NCBI GenBank assembly: GCA_903632075.3
Contig: CAHIKZ030004727.1
Coordinates: 311,001 to 375,000 of the forward strand
Length of the DNA stretch: 64,000 nt
Reading direction: 5' to 3'
Source of the DNA: Acanthosepion pharaonis
Taxonomy: Eukaryota > Mollusca > Cephalopoda > Sepiida > Sepiidae
The stretch's first letter is position 1; each line of letters starts with the position of its first letter. A program made the translations under genes and the position numbers. The notes below the pieces were generated by a model. That model was not told where the DNA came from and did no database searches. It saw nothing but the letters and a program-made list of their open reading frames with translations. This document shows positions 10,286-21,239 of the stretch, one piece after another.

Positions 10286-10778
10286 GGGTTCTTGATAAGA
10301 TCCAGATGCGGATATACAATATAATTGGACCTGTTCTGGCATCTCGTCTACAGTCGCTCTCTCACAGACGCGCCATCGCCTCTCTCTCTGTCTTTTTACA
10401 AATACTTTCATGGTAATTGCTCCGAGGAGCTGCATTCGCTCGTTCCCAGATTTCATGAATTCAAGCGCCCTACGAGGCTGGCATCCCGCTCTCACCCTTT
10501 CACTGTCGAAACTATTAAATGTAGCCGTCTCTTCTACTATAATAGCTTCATGTCTCGCACCTCTCGCCTATGGAACTCCCTTTCCTATTCCAGTTTCCCT
10601 GAGAGCTATAATCTCCAACTATTCAAATGTAATGTCAATCGACACCTCCAGTTACCTTGATCGATCCACTATCCTTCTCCTCATCCTTTCCTCTATCACT
10701 CCTATCTGATCTTGCTCCAAATCTTCTGTAACCCCTTGCGTCCTAGTGGCTTCCCGCATTACTTGGGAAGAAACGCTT
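10286..10778 (+). pseudogene. EN-RT LINE copy C, 3' end
   Basis: Plus strand. Encodes the terminal region: LDKIQ...ASRLQSL, SLSFYKYFHGNCSEELHSLVP, HEFKRPTRLASRSHPFTVE, SRTSRLWNSL and a final FKCNVNRHL (10325-10660). The 3' UTR carries the family phrase 'ccttgcgtcctagtgg'. It ends at a TA array. One frame is open from 10325, so this fragment is less damaged than copies A and B. Only the post-RT C-terminus is present. Confidence 0.8.
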
Positions 10779-10805
10779 AATATATATATATATATATATA
10801 TATAT
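10779..10805. repeat. (TA)n microsatellite at LINE 3' end
   Basis: Thirteen TA units follow the LINE terminal phrase directly. Confidence 0.9.
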
Positions 10806-10834
10806 GAAGAAATATAGTCTTAAGATGCGCTATA

Positions 10835-10960
10835 TTTGTGGGATAAAGTCCTCAATATCAGAGATAGAACGTATGTAAATATAAAAAGTGAACACAGAAG
10901 TCAACACTAAGAGGCGACAGTCTGTCTCATGCTAGATGCAATCGTCAGGCCACCTGAAAC

Positions 10961-11012
<52 letters not shown>
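10835..11012 (+). repeat. Dispersed repeat with terminal hairpin, ends in (TA)n
   Basis: Matches 53262-53400: 'gagatagaacgtatgtaaatataaa', 'gaggcgacagt.tgt.tca', 'aggcc.cctgaaac' in one order. Here 'acagtctgtctca' and 'tgaaacagact' form an inverted pair near 10917-10966. Followed by about 22 TA units. Confidence 0.55.
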
Positions 11013-11013
11013 G

Positions 11014-11800
11014 TGTGTGTATGTTTGTGTGTGTATATGATTACTGCAAGTAAAAGGTTTGTCCGTCTCTTAGCTGATTGATGCTACCTTCACCATCCCG
11101 ACTCCAGAGTTTCGTAGACGGACACTTTGGGAATCACTCCTTCCACTCGTCAGGGCTATCAGCAATTGGCTGCTTATGTTTCTCGGTTTTTATTTTTATT
11201 TTTTATACACGCTTTTCATGGGTGCATGTTTTTTTGTTTTTTTGTTTCCAAATGTATGTGCGCACATGCGTGTGTGCGTTCACTCGCGTGTCCTCGTTCT
11301 ACGTCTACGCGTAGAATGTCGTAGTTATTTGTCTTTTCGTCGTTTTTTTTTAACTTTACACGCACTCCTTAACCTTTTCTGTTTTTCTTTTTTCCTCTTT
11401 TCTTTGAATTGTAGCCATTTTGACATATTTTGGTAGAACTGCTTCTGCTTTGTATGTTTTATTAATATGACTTAAATATGAATATCTTGCGATTTTATTA
11501 TTATTTTTTTTTTCGAGTACATGTATCCTTACTAATACAAATACACGGTATTACTAATACACGGTAATACGATGTATTACTAATGCATGGTATAGAAAAC
11601 AAGACAAAAATATATTCAAAATACTCGTTACCGGGAAAATTAACCGCCCGTTCACCAAGGTTAAGTTATTAACCGAATGATCTCCAAAAAACCAAAACTA
11701 TGGTCAATTTCATACACCCACTCACTCCTCAAAAATTAAAACTTGTAACATCACAAGAAAAAAATTAACGAAACATGCATCAAAGAAAGGTTGATTTCAC
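11014..11800. other. Unassigned, T-rich, no gene seen
   Basis: Short plus-strand frames at 11078-11436 are low-complexity Phe-rich readings of T-rich DNA. A small imperfect tandem 'tactaatacacggta' lies at 11536-11592. Nothing else is recognisable. Confidence 0.5.
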
Positions 11801-11879
11801 TATATATATATATATATATGTGTATGTGTGTGTGTGTGTTTCGTTGAAGACTATTGACAAGGTAGTGTGATTAAGCTTT

Positions 11880-12110
11880 TTATTTAATTGTTTTTATGTT
11901 GGTAAAAGTGTTTTCTTTACTGAACAGAAAGTGTGTAAAAACTGTCCAAATATTCTGTTTTTCAGAGCGATTTCGGCTATTCGTTTAGCCATTGTCATGG
12001 ACAATTTTTATTTTTAAGTGAATGTGTTAATATGTATGTGTGTAAAGTTATAGGAATCTTTTATTTTCCAAACACGGTCAGCACATTGTGGCCGTGTTCA
12101 GAGTGTCATT
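11880..12110 (-). repeat. Dispersed repeat, Penelope-like, inverted copy
   Basis: Reverse complement of 3110-3300: 'gtgtgtaaaaactgt', 'tcggctattcgtttagcca', 'aacacggtcagcacattgtgg'. About 75 bases on (12185-12256) a plus-strand piece of the same repeat, 'acaagaaaaattagataaa', appears, so two halves face each other. Confidence 0.6.
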
Positions 12111-12253
12111 CGCTATTTGTTTTCCATCTTATTAGTGGTTTAATTACTTTTTTTTACATCTGGATAAGAAAAAGAAACAGTTGCACAAGCACAAGAAAAA
12201 TTAGATAAAATGCTTAATCGCAGTACTTTGTCAATTGCATTTAACGAAAATTG

Positions 12254-12255
<2 letters not shown>

Positions 12256-12341
<86 letters not shown>

Positions 12342-12442
12342 AAACATGTATCTTGCTTATGTTTATGGTAGTAGGCGGGTGTACAAAACTACACTGGATA
12401 TATCTATTCAATATATATATATATATATGTGTGTGTGTGCAT

Positions 12443-12512
<70 letters not shown>
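12256..12512. repeat. Compound (TA)n / (CA)n array
   Basis: Forty TA units, an 80-base interruption, then TA, TG and CA blocks and 28 more TA units. It starts at the 3' boundary of the dispersed repeat fragment ending near 12256. Confidence 0.95.
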
Positions 12513-12514
<2 letters not shown>

Positions 12515-12515
<1 letters not shown>

Positions 12516-13045
12516 TAGAGAAATAGTAGTAAGTTTAAATCTAAAAACTAAATTATCATACTGTTTTATTAAATTGACTGCTCATTTTTCCCAATTATAT
12601 TTCGAACAAATTTTGACCCCCAGTTTTTTCTTTATTTTATTTTCCTAATATTCAGTGTAGCAGAGGCGCTGGCAAATTAGATATGACATTGGCTGTGCTT
12701 CGATGTTCAGTTCCCATGTGAGCTGTAATTGTGGATCGATCTTACGTTCTCGCCATTTTAGTTTGGCCGACATCATTGCTCAACTTGTTCGCACATTTAA
12801 TAAAATGTGCTCTTAAATTTCAATCTGGCATGATTGGTGCGTATTTTATGAGGAATGTTGAGAAGAGATGATGCTTATCTGTAGCCATGTATTCCAAGTA
12901 GAAGGAAATTATTGCAATAATACACACGGTGAATGGGAGATCTTCGTTATATATTCTGAAGGAAACTTTGCATCGATAGATCAATAATTCAGATAATGAG
13001 GCAAGAACTGCGGTAAAGAAGAGGTGATTAAAAAAAACTGTATGC
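12515..13045. other. Unassigned, no gene seen
   Basis: Moderately AT-rich DNA without a coherent frame or recognised repeat. The minus-strand frame at 12820-13188 is partly a reading of the adjoining purine-rich tract. Confidence 0.45.
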
Positions 13046-13049
13046 ATAT

Positions 13050-13892
13050 AAAGATGGAAAGGATGAAGTAAGAAGAACAAACAGGAAGACGAATACATAC
13101 AGAATTGAAAAGAGAGAGAGAAAGAGAGAGTGAGTTTTGGAAGATGAGTGGAATAAAGGGAATTGCATAAAGATGAGAAAGAAAACATTATAGAAGGAAA
13201 TAAGTTGAAGGAAGACAGAGAAGGAAAAAGAAAGTTATGTGTTAAAAAACAAAGACCGTAAAAATCATTAAAGTAAAAGAAGAATAAAATGAGAAAGAGG
13301 AAAAAGATAGAAAAGAAAATGAAGGAAAGAAAGAAACAAAAAAGAAAGAATACCTAAATAAAAGAAAGAAAGAAAGACAGAAAGACAGAAAGAAAGATAG
13401 AAAGAATACCTGAATCAAAGAAAGAAAGAAAGAAAATGAAGAAATGTTGGAAGAAACAAAAATGAAGAAAAAACACAAGTAATGATTAAAACTGAAAAAT
13501 GATGAATGAAGAAAAGAATTAAAGTATAAAAGAGACAAGAAGGCAAACAAACAAGAAAAGAAGAAAAAAGAACGTAAATATAACAGAAAGGACAAAATAA
13601 AGAAAAGAAGAAGGAATAAAACAGTGAAGGAAGGAAGGCAGGAAGGAAAGAAGAAATAAAAATAGAATATAAAACAAGTGATGAATGAATGAAATAGAAA
13701 AGTTAGAAAAATGAAAGAAAAAAGAAAGAGAAGAAGATTAATAAATAAAAACAAAGAAATGAGTGAATAAAAGGAACAAGCAAAAAACAGGAAGGAAGGA
13801 AAGAATAAAATATGAAACAAAGAATGAATGGAATTGATTAAATAGAAAACAAATGAAGGAAGGAAGGAGAAGAGGAATAAAACAGAGACGGG

Positions 13893-13923
<31 letters not shown>

Positions 13924-14128
13924 ATGAATGAAATAGAAAACAAAGAATGATTGAATGAATGAAGGAATACAAGTGATAAGGAAAAAGTAAGGAAGCAAGT
14001 AAGGAAGGAAGAAAAATAAAGAAAAAACAAAATGGGAAATAAAAAAATGAATCAATGGAGAAAGAAAGAAAGAAAGATCAAAATGAAGAAAGATAGGCGG
14101 AACAAAAAGGAAGGAAAAAAAGATGGAT

Positions 14129-14160
<32 letters not shown>

Positions 14161-14425
14161 AATAAAGAAAGAAAGAAAGAAAGAAAAAACAAGAGCGAGA
14201 AGATGAATAGAAAGCGATATTAATAAAGAAAAAAGAAGAAAAAGAAAGAATAAATTTTGTGAGAAATGAATTAAAATCGATAGAAACAAGACAAAAGAAA
14301 TAAATTAAAATAAGAAAAGCAAAAAAAGAGAAAAAAAATGAAAAGAAAAAAAAAGAGCCAGTAACGAAAGATAAAATAAAAACGAGAAATATGTAAAAAC
14401 CTAATTGGAGCCCCCCCACCACCTA
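13050..14425. repeat. 1.4 kb polypurine tract, (GAAA)n-like
   Basis: Almost every base on the plus strand is purine, built from degenerate GAAA, GAAG, AAAT and GAAT units, with clean GAAA blocks near 13895-13921 and 14128-14187. The minus strand reads as Phe/Ser/Leu-rich frames of up to 262 codons (13242-14030), which are translations of a pyrimidine tract, not genes. Such asymmetry favours triplex (H-DNA) structure. Confidence 0.92.
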
Positions 14426-14429
14426 CCTC

Positions 14430-15195
14430 AAAAAAAAAAATGATCTAAAAGAAGCGAAGGCCAGGAAATGGGGATTAAGTAAAAGGTACTGTATCGACCT
14501 TTTGCTATTCTAAATCCCTTGGCCCCACACAGTGAGAACACGACATATATGCGGGCAAAAGATGAATATGTCGCGAATAAATCTATTGTTCCATTAATGT
14601 CAAAGAAAATGACGTTAGAGAAGGAAAGCACAAATAAAGGAAAAAAAAAAAAAGACATCTTTGAAAACGCAGCAAAGGCAAAATGAAAAGCAAGGAGATG
14701 AAATGGTAAAATCAGAAAGGAAAAGATCCTTGTAACATGGTAACCAAACACAAAACGAAAGAAAAGAGGAAGGAACGAGTCATAGCGCGGGAAAAGAGAC
14801 AAATAAGTCACGAAAAAGTTAAAGATGTGGAAATACTGAGAGAAAAGATGCACACGGATATACATATATTTATATATTTAAATTCTATATATGTATATAT
14901 TGTTATAAAGTTCGTATAACTTTCATAGTTGCTGGTTAGTAAGACTGCAAGGAAACAAAAGTTTGAGTGAGAAGGGTTTAATCACATGAGAACATTCATT
15001 GAGAATACAATAGTTCAGTGCGACAAGCTCACGAGTGAAATGCGCTACGCCATTGCGACCTTCTTTTTGCCCATGTTCCATGTTCTACTCATAGCGGATA
15101 GACGAGTCCATGTTTCAATAAGTGTAGAAAGGTGTTGTCAGTCTTTCTACACAACACACACGCACACACACACATACGCACGCCCCCACACACAC
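14430..15195. other. Unassigned, no gene seen
   Basis: Purine-rich up to about 14850, then mixed. A CA/CG-rich microsatellite lies at 15152-15202. The frame at 14428-14865 is Phe-rich shadow coding. Confidence 0.45.
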
Positions 15196-15199
15196 ACAC

Positions 15200-15510
15200 A
15201 TATTGCGTATATTTTGGCAGTATGTTTTCATTAAGACATGTCTCAAGAGATAACTTAGACAAGTTTTGTCTATTTATTTCTAACTGTTTTCTAACTCTTG
15301 TAATTACGGCTAAGTTTCTTAGTATCCTTCTTAAAGAAAGAACGATAATTACCATGTTGAAGCATATTCATTTTATTCTGAGTACTTTAGACATTAGCAC
15401 AATGTCATTAGCACACCAGGGTCTTGTTTTTTCTAAGACAAAAAATAGTTGTGTTCTTCAGACAAAAACAAAATTGTGTTCATTTGAATATTAAACTTTT
15501 ACTTTTGAAG
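15200..15510 (-). repeat. Dispersed repeat, KLVREYE-type, long inverted copy
   Basis: Reverse complement of the 33400-33700 repeat. Besides the 'gtctcaagagataacttagac' part it holds a stem GACAT...ATGTC followed by TAAAG at 15381-15415 (minus), the diverged counterpart of the motif at 33511-33540. It begins next to a CA microsatellite. Confidence 0.55.
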
Positions 15511-16540
15511 TGAAAAACGCTTAGAGTATGTACTGTATGATTTTTTTTTTAAATGTTATCATATCCAAACATCAAGAAAGGTAACCAAGTTATTGTAATA
15601 TCTAAATATTTTTAAAAAGGGAAAAAAAATATTTGTGCAGTATTCATAATTAGTTTTATTAAGAGTTGGTTTCAGTTTTTAATATAGATAGCTTCAAGAA
15701 TTTTTAGTTTATGTCTGTTATTTTCATGGAATAGCGAATGTGGACAAGTATCCTACTGTAAAAGTTGAGAGATGTTAGATGCATCATTGTAATGAAAACT
15801 CAGCCTTCAAGACAAGGTAGTAGTGATATGAACAAAATATATATTATTTTTTCTGTTGGAGATACAATCTCACAAAATATATCTAAATTTATATATGATG
15901 TTGTTTTTCTGCAAAATGTTGGTGGGAAGGAGTCATTACGAATAATTAAGTTGCATATATTGAATTTAGTATAGCATATAATTAATTTTATTCTTTTACT
16001 AGGATCTGTGGTGGATATATTAGTATTTATTAGTATTTTTAGTATATTTTCGTCCTCTTTATAATTAGAATGTATTTGATTGCAATATAAAAGATTAATA
16101 TGTTTAGGGTTAATTGAAGTATTATATTCTATTTGCTTTATATTAAAATTTCTAAAATAACATCATATTGCTTCATCGACAATATAATTAGGGAAGTTAT
16201 TTTTAATAAGAGTTTGTTTTATATATTTAATTCACTGTAGAAAATCTGTTTTGCGAATTGATTAATTTTTGCACGTTTTATTAGTTTTTTATCATAGTTA
16301 TTTTATAGTAATTTGTACATTCACTCTTATAGTTAAGAGTGCACGAATTTATGCTTGTATCTATTTTATATGAGGAGATAGTGAATTTATTATTATTAGT
16401 GTTTATTTATATATCTACAAAAATTTATTACAATTATTAAGTTCGCATGGAAATTTACGGACATAATTATTTTTTAATTGCTTTTGGAGTTGATAACAGA
16501 AAAGTTTTTGTCTGAGAAAAAACAACACCCTGATGGCGAC
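15510..16540. other. Very AT-rich stretch without genes
   Basis: About 1 kb with few G or C and many TTTAT/AATTA runs. I looked for mitochondrial gene-like frames and saw none. The frame at 15765-15974 (69 codons) has no recognisable motif. Confidence 0.5.
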
Positions 16541-16544
16541 ATTG

Positions 16545-16695
16545 TACCAATGAATGCCCAAAATACTTGGAAAAAATAAATGTTTATCAACATGTTTATT
16601 TTCTTTTTTCCTTTAATAAGGATACTAAGAAACTTGTCCGTAATTACAAGAGAATACTATTAAAAATAAGTGGACAATACCTGACTATAGTATTG
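16545..16695 (+). repeat. Dispersed repeat, KLVREYE-type, copy
   Basis: 'aaataaatgtttatcaacatg', 'cctttaataaggatactaag' and 'aaacttgtccg' match the 8065 and 33530 copies. One frame reads NKDTKKLVRNYKRILLKIS. This copy lacks the microsatellite end. Confidence 0.6.
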
Positions 16696-16817
16696 TGCAT
16701 AAATGTCTCAATTGTGCTACCGGCGAGTAAAAAAGTAAATTTATTATTATAATTTTTAGCTCTGGTATTATAGTTCGGGCAATGTTTCATTAGCATCACC
16801 ACTCAATATCTGATACG

Positions 16818-16876
<59 letters not shown>
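16818..16876. repeat. (TA)n microsatellite
   Basis: About 29 TA units. Confidence 0.97.
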
Positions 16877-16880
<4 letters not shown>

Positions 16881-17142
16881 TGTGCTAGTACTAAGTCACA
16901 AGTTATTGTGACCTAGGATCTGAGCGTGCTGACCTCGTTCAAATTGTTGATCACGTTAGATAACACGCTTCTCTCACAGAAACTGTATGAAAGGTCTGTT
17001 CAGCATAGTTGCAGTATAAACCACAGTTGGGCTCTGTGGGTGTTGGAAACACAAACAAAAATGCACCTGAGCAAGTGTCTGCAATTAGAATTTGCTACCA
17101 GCCCAAATATTGAGTATCCTCGAGTTTCCAGTCATTAACGTA

Positions 17143-17149
<7 letters not shown>

Positions 17150-17190
<41 letters not shown>

Positions 17191-17229
17191 ATATAGATAT
17201 ATTGATATAGATATATATAGATAGATAAC

Positions 17230-17277
<48 letters not shown>

Positions 17278-17303
17278 CACACATACATACATACAGTCTA
17301 TCT

Positions 17304-17345
<42 letters not shown>
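17150..17345. repeat. Compound TA/GATA/CATA array
   Basis: Three TA blocks are separated by 'tgatatagata' and 'acatacacacatacatac' spacers. The words 'cagactat' and 'cagtctatctattg' flank the second block. Confidence 0.95.
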
Positions 17346-17349
<4 letters not shown>

Positions 17350-17496
17350 TTTTGGTTGTGTTCTCTGGGTAGAAAGTGTGAGTTTGTAAACAGTGACTAT
17401 TACTGCTAATAATGCAAGACTCTTCGGTAAAAGCAAATCGAGTTCTCTCGATACGCTTAAATTCACCTTCATCCATGTCGTGCGGCAACGGCTTAA

Positions 17497-17611
17497 GGGT
17501 AGAATCTCCCACTGACGCCATTTTTCAGCCGGGTGTTGATCCATCCCAGCTAGAGGCAACCAGACGTCTAGCCACACTTATGAGCTGTGATACAACGAAA
17601 CAATCGGTCTG

Positions 17612-17613
<2 letters not shown>
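17497..17613 (+). repeat. tRNA-derived SINE-like unit 1
   Basis: Paired with the unit at 17709-17817. Shared order: 'gtagaatctc', a box-B-like 'gttgatccatccc', 'gaggcaa..g..cgt.tagcc', 'gagctgtgatacaa.gaaacaat'. In unit 2 the box-B-like site is 'ggtttcgatcccgg', closer to the polymerase III consensus. Unit 1 runs into the TA array at 17619. Confidence 0.5.

Positions 17614-17618
<5 letters not shown>

Positions 17619-17705
<87 letters not shown>
17619..17705. repeat. (TA)n microsatellite
   Basis: About 43 TA units between two copies of the same SINE-like unit. Confidence 0.97.
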
Positions 17706-17708
17706 ACG

Positions 17709-17817
17709 AGTAGAATCTCTGACCGATACCAAATCGTTTGGGTTTCGATCCCGGCTTGAGGCAATTGGTCGTTTAGCCGCGCTGTAGAGCTGTGATACAG
17801 TGAAACAGTCTGTCTAT
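17709..17817 (+). repeat. tRNA-derived SINE-like unit 2
   Basis: Second copy of the unit at 17497-17613, with the better box-B-like sequence 'ggtttcgatccc'. Upstream 'tagaatctctgaccgatacc' is the shared start. It is followed by LINE copy D. Confidence 0.5.
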
Positions 17818-17835
17818 GGATTATTCAGACATTTT

Positions 17836-18225
17836 CCCACCGTCGTCACTGATCTTCCTTCTGATTTTTCTAAAATTATTTTCATGACAATTATTCTAAT
17901 GAGCTCTCCTCCTTCTGACTGCTTGAATTCATGCGTATTACTAGATTGGCAAGTAGGTCTCATCGTTTTACTGCTGAACTAGGAGGAGTTAAACGTAGAT
18001 TCTCTTCTAATAATGTCTTTTATCGCATTTCTTTCCTGTGGAACTCTCTTCCCGTTTCTTGCTTCTTTGACACATACGATCATCAAAACAACCATATTCT
18101 ACCTTCCTTAAAACCCGTTCTTTTATTTTTCTTGTCCTTTCTAATCACTAAATTTTTCTCATTCTCTTTGACTCCCAGTAACCCGTTGCGTCTTAGTGGT
18201 AATTTCGCTTTGCCTGTGAAATGAA
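17836..18225 (+). pseudogene. EN-RT LINE copy D, 3' end
   Basis: Plus strand. Reads LASRSHRFTAE in one frame and then FLWNSLPVSCF (17931-18224), the family C-terminus. Stops interrupt the first part (NYFHDNYSNELSS in another frame). The 3' end has 'acccgttgcgtcttagtgg' and passes straight into a GATA array. Confidence 0.75.
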
Positions 18226-18226
18226 T

Positions 18227-18229
18227 AAC

Positions 18230-18262
<33 letters not shown>
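18227..18262. repeat. (GATA)n microsatellite
   Basis: Nine GATA units on the 3' end of LINE copy D. Confidence 0.95.
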
Positions 18263-18263
18263 T

Positions 18264-18397
18264 GATTTTCCAAGCGTAGCTTAGATGTAGCACAAGGCAG
18301 AAAGTAGGGGCACCTAGTGAGGATCGAATTCACTACTCAGTCGGAATTGTTATAGCGGGACAAACTTGTCTGCCATTACACCGCTTCGAGGTGCCCA
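18264..18397 (-). repeat. tRNA-derived SINE (family 2), copy 1
   Basis: Minus strand. A tRNA-like head begins 'ggcacctcg', has a box A 'tggtgtaatgg' relative, and a near-perfect T arm (GTGAG/TTCGATC/CTCAC in the sister copies). The tail is 'ccttgtgctacatctaagc'. The same unit occurs at 42716-42850 (+) and 54556-54688 (-). The copy is bounded by GATA arrays on both sides. Confidence 0.75.
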
Positions 18398-18399
18398 AG

Positions 18400-18463
<64 letters not shown>

Positions 18464-18554
18464 GAAAGACATTAGAGAATATGAAGAGAGATAAAGAGGT
18501 TCTATAAAAAATGAACAGATGATAAACAGATAGAGAGATAGATAACGAATAGAA

Positions 18555-18615
<61 letters not shown>

Positions 18616-18701
18616 ATGAATAGACTGAGAGCCATCTTCTTGACCCAGGGCAGCAGTACCTCTTCAAATCACTTGATGTAAGCCTCCGTGTTGAATTTAA
18701 C

Positions 18702-18734
<33 letters not shown>

Positions 18735-18735
18735 T
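18398..18735. repeat. GATA / TA / GA compound arrays
   Basis: (GATA)n at 18398-18462, (TA)n at 18556-18592, (GA)n at 18593-18615 and (GATA)n at 18704-18734, with diverged GATA-like sequence between. Confidence 0.95.
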
Positions 18736-18739
18736 TGAA

Positions 18740-19143
18740 CTGATTAAAGAAGAAAAAAAAAAAGAAAAGAAAAGTAGAAAATTACTGATTCCAGCAATGA
18801 AAAAACCTAAGGTGCAGTCTTTCAGAAAATTTCGATGTCATCTGAAAAGTTTCATTCGTTATTCATCAATGATTAATAATGTTAATTCAAATGATTTTTT
18901 TCTGGTTGCTTCTCGAAAAAGAACAAAAAAAAAATCCGTGTTTCCGCCCTGTAAGTGGACAAATTTTGTGGAACATCCGGCAAATGGTTTCATAACTGAA
19001 GGAATCAAAGACAAAACTAATGAAAGAAAATTTAGTTAAGCATTTCCAAAAAAGACAATAAACCTATCTATTCGTTAACCGTTTTAGCAAGTTTCTTTGT
19101 TATTCTCTCCTTTCATTTCATTTCTGTCTGTCTGTCTGTGGGC

Positions 19144-19178
<35 letters not shown>

Positions 19179-20165
19179 TATTGTTCTTTGTTTCGTTTTT
19201 GCGTTTCTAACATCTTTCTTCCATTATTACCCGCCATTTTTGTTTCTCCTTTACAACACTTGTTAATGCATTTTTCTTTCACATCAATTTCTTACATCTT
19301 ACAGTAAAAGCATTAATATCAAAGATAAAGGTTCTTCCTTCCCAATCCGGCTACACTAAAAACGAATTATGTTTTATTATTACGGGTCATTCATTTTCTT
19401 TCATTAAAAAAATAATTCCGGTACAATATCCAGAAAATATAGCGAGCGAAAAGAACACTGCATAAAATAATTGCAAGAAAATCTTGGTTTAAAATAACAA
19501 AAATAAAAACATATAAACTCACACTTGTGAAGAAAGCCGATCTGTTGGGAATGTAGAGCAGTGGACTGGTGGCTAAGGATCTAGAGTGCTGATATGAAAT
19601 CTCGGATAATGAGATATCTTGCAATAAGTTAATTAATTTTATTATTATTTTTTAAGAGCTGTCATTATGCATTTAGTGTTAGATAAATTTACATTTTTTT
19701 TTGTCTAGAATTTCTTGAACATTTTGCTGTAAGTGTTATCTTCCTTGAACTAGTAACGCCTGGTGGTAATCTCTTTGTTATAAAAATGACGGACTGTTAT
19801 AAGATATTTACGAAGCCGGAAGGTGAAAAGACCGCTTTCAAAAAAGAACAGAGCACAATAATAATAACTGGAAGAATCTATTAAAAACGACTAGCAGTAA
19901 CAGTAACAAAGAACTTGAAATATGACATCATATTTTACAGCATGGTAATGCCAATATTAGCCGTTTCTCTATAAGGAAACATTTGGCTTTCCTTGGCCGA
20001 GGAGCCTGCTTCTGTGAAATCAATATTCTAGGAAAACAGGATTTTCATGTCCAATAGCTTTTGTCGCTCTTTCCAGTATTGATGGCGGTTTCCTTCCTAA
20101 TCTTTTGTTTGAAGAAGTGTGGAATGTCAACATCTTGATCATGTCATGTATTTTCTCTTCGATTT
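18740..20165. other. Unassigned, no gene seen
   Basis: Includes a (CTTT)n run at 19146-19180. Short frames (18797-19039 +, 19391-19624 -) have no recognisable motif and no splice-like edges. The rest is AT-rich single-copy-looking sequence. Confidence 0.45.
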
Positions 20166-20167
20166 AC

Positions 20168-20428
20168 AGGTGTGTTATACCTGACGTACCTATTCTATTA
20201 TTAATAGACTCTCCCACACATAATAAGTAGTAGTAGCGGTCGCCAGTTGGGCTCAGTGGTGTTGAGTGAGTCAGTTGATGTCGGACATTGAAGTATCAAC
20301 CATCACAACTAAATTGCTGCGTCATTAACTCTTATTACAAGTTCCTAACGTTTTGTACGTCGGACTCTTTTAGGACAGACTTAGTGAAATACAAGCCTCC
20401 ACTGTGAAAACTACTCTACAACAAGGTG
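20168..20428. mobile_element. Solo LTR with intact target-site duplication
   Basis: The element is 20173-20423 (251 bp), starting TGTTATACCTG and ending CTCTACAACA. The five bases AGGTG occur immediately left (20168-20172) and right (20424-20428), the 5-bp duplication typical of LTR-retrotransposon integrase. A second copy is at 9949-10198. No coding region lies between copies, so both are probably solo LTRs left by recombination. I could not assign Gypsy or BEL. Confidence 0.85.
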
Positions 20429-20589
20429 CTATCCATTTTAGTTGTTTCTGTTGTTGGTAGTCTTCAAGTGATTTTGTTTATGTTATTTGTTTGTGATTCT
20501 GTAGCCCCAGTGCACAATTTTGAAAAAAGGATGATCTTTGACATTAAAAAAAAAAATCTCAGGCATTACTCGCTCAAACCCTTTTCACA

Positions 20590-20740
20590 CTATTGATTTT
20601 AGGAAGCGGTTGTATACAACTGACAGTTTAGATATTTCTGAACGGGTTTGTCGCCATGGAGGCATCCATATGAAAGTCTCGATTTGAGGAGGTTATTTAA
20701 GAAGATGACTCGTGTTTTCGGGTTGATGTTTTGGTCTTGA
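20590..20740 (-). pseudogene. LINE RT C-terminal fragment (RSEISKL family)
   Basis: Minus strand. One frame gives WRQTRSEISKLSVVYNRFLK, and another LKSRLSYGCLHGD upstream. The same words appear at 37240-37330 (+), so it is a second LINE family. It meets the plus-strand RTE fragment that starts near 20755, and the two point in opposite directions. Confidence 0.6.
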
Positions 20741-20754
20741 AGCATATGTGGTAG

Positions 20755-21135
20755 TGGATGAAGAGAATACTTGAGACAGCAGAAGAATTCTGAGAATACC
20801 ATCGACAGAGAAAATATGGGCACGGAGAAAGTTTTAAAGAAAATAGAAAGGAAAAGAACAATTATACAAAAAAAAACCCAGAAAGAGGAGGTAATTGAGA
20901 TTTCTGGGATACATAATGAGAAATGAAGGCCTGGAAAATTTGACACTCACAAGACATATCGAAAGCGTGAGAGAGACAGGGAAAAGCAGCGAGTTACGTA
21001 ACAACTTTGTTTAAATGGATGACAGAAGAGAGGATTGGAGGAAACGTAAAAAGACAGACATTTCTCAGAGCCACGAAGGATAGAAATTTGGGGAGAGCCA
21101 TGATCATGTACGTCTTGAAAGAACACGGCACATAG
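20755..21135 (+). pseudogene. RTE-type LINE C-terminus
   Basis: Plus strand, several frames: 'ttctgagaataccatcgac', 'tttctgggatacataatg' (LGYI), 'aaatttgacactcacaagac' (NLTLTR) and a terminal 'gaacacggcacatagaag'. This matches the C-terminal region of RTE-like endonuclease/RT ORFs seen at 26497, 31020 and 47395. It ends directly in a GAA array. Confidence 0.65.
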
Positions 21136-21235
21136 AAGAAGAAGAAGAAGAAGAAGAAGAAGAAGAAGATGATAATGACGAAGAAGAAGAAGAAGAAGAA
21201 GAAGAAGAAGAAGAAGAAGAAGAAGAAGAAGATTG
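21136..21235. repeat. (GAA)n microsatellite at LINE 3' end
   Basis: Two GAA blocks with one interruption. The plus-strand Lys-rich frame and the minus-strand Phe run over this array are not genes. Confidence 0.95.
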
Positions 21236-21239
21236 CCGT

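Noticed and set aside
13242..14422. Long minus-strand frames rich in Phe, Ser and Leu (up to 262 codons)
   Set aside because: They are readings of a polypurine/polypyrimidine tract in which stops are rare by composition; no start context, domain or splice signal.
15510..16540. Nuclear copy of mitochondrial DNA
   Set aside because: AT richness alone suggested it; no mitochondrial protein, tRNA or rRNA words could be read on either strand.
17135..17764. Tyr-Ile repeat proteins on both strands
   Set aside because: (TA)n has no stops in two frames; all such frames across the window are microsatellite artefacts.
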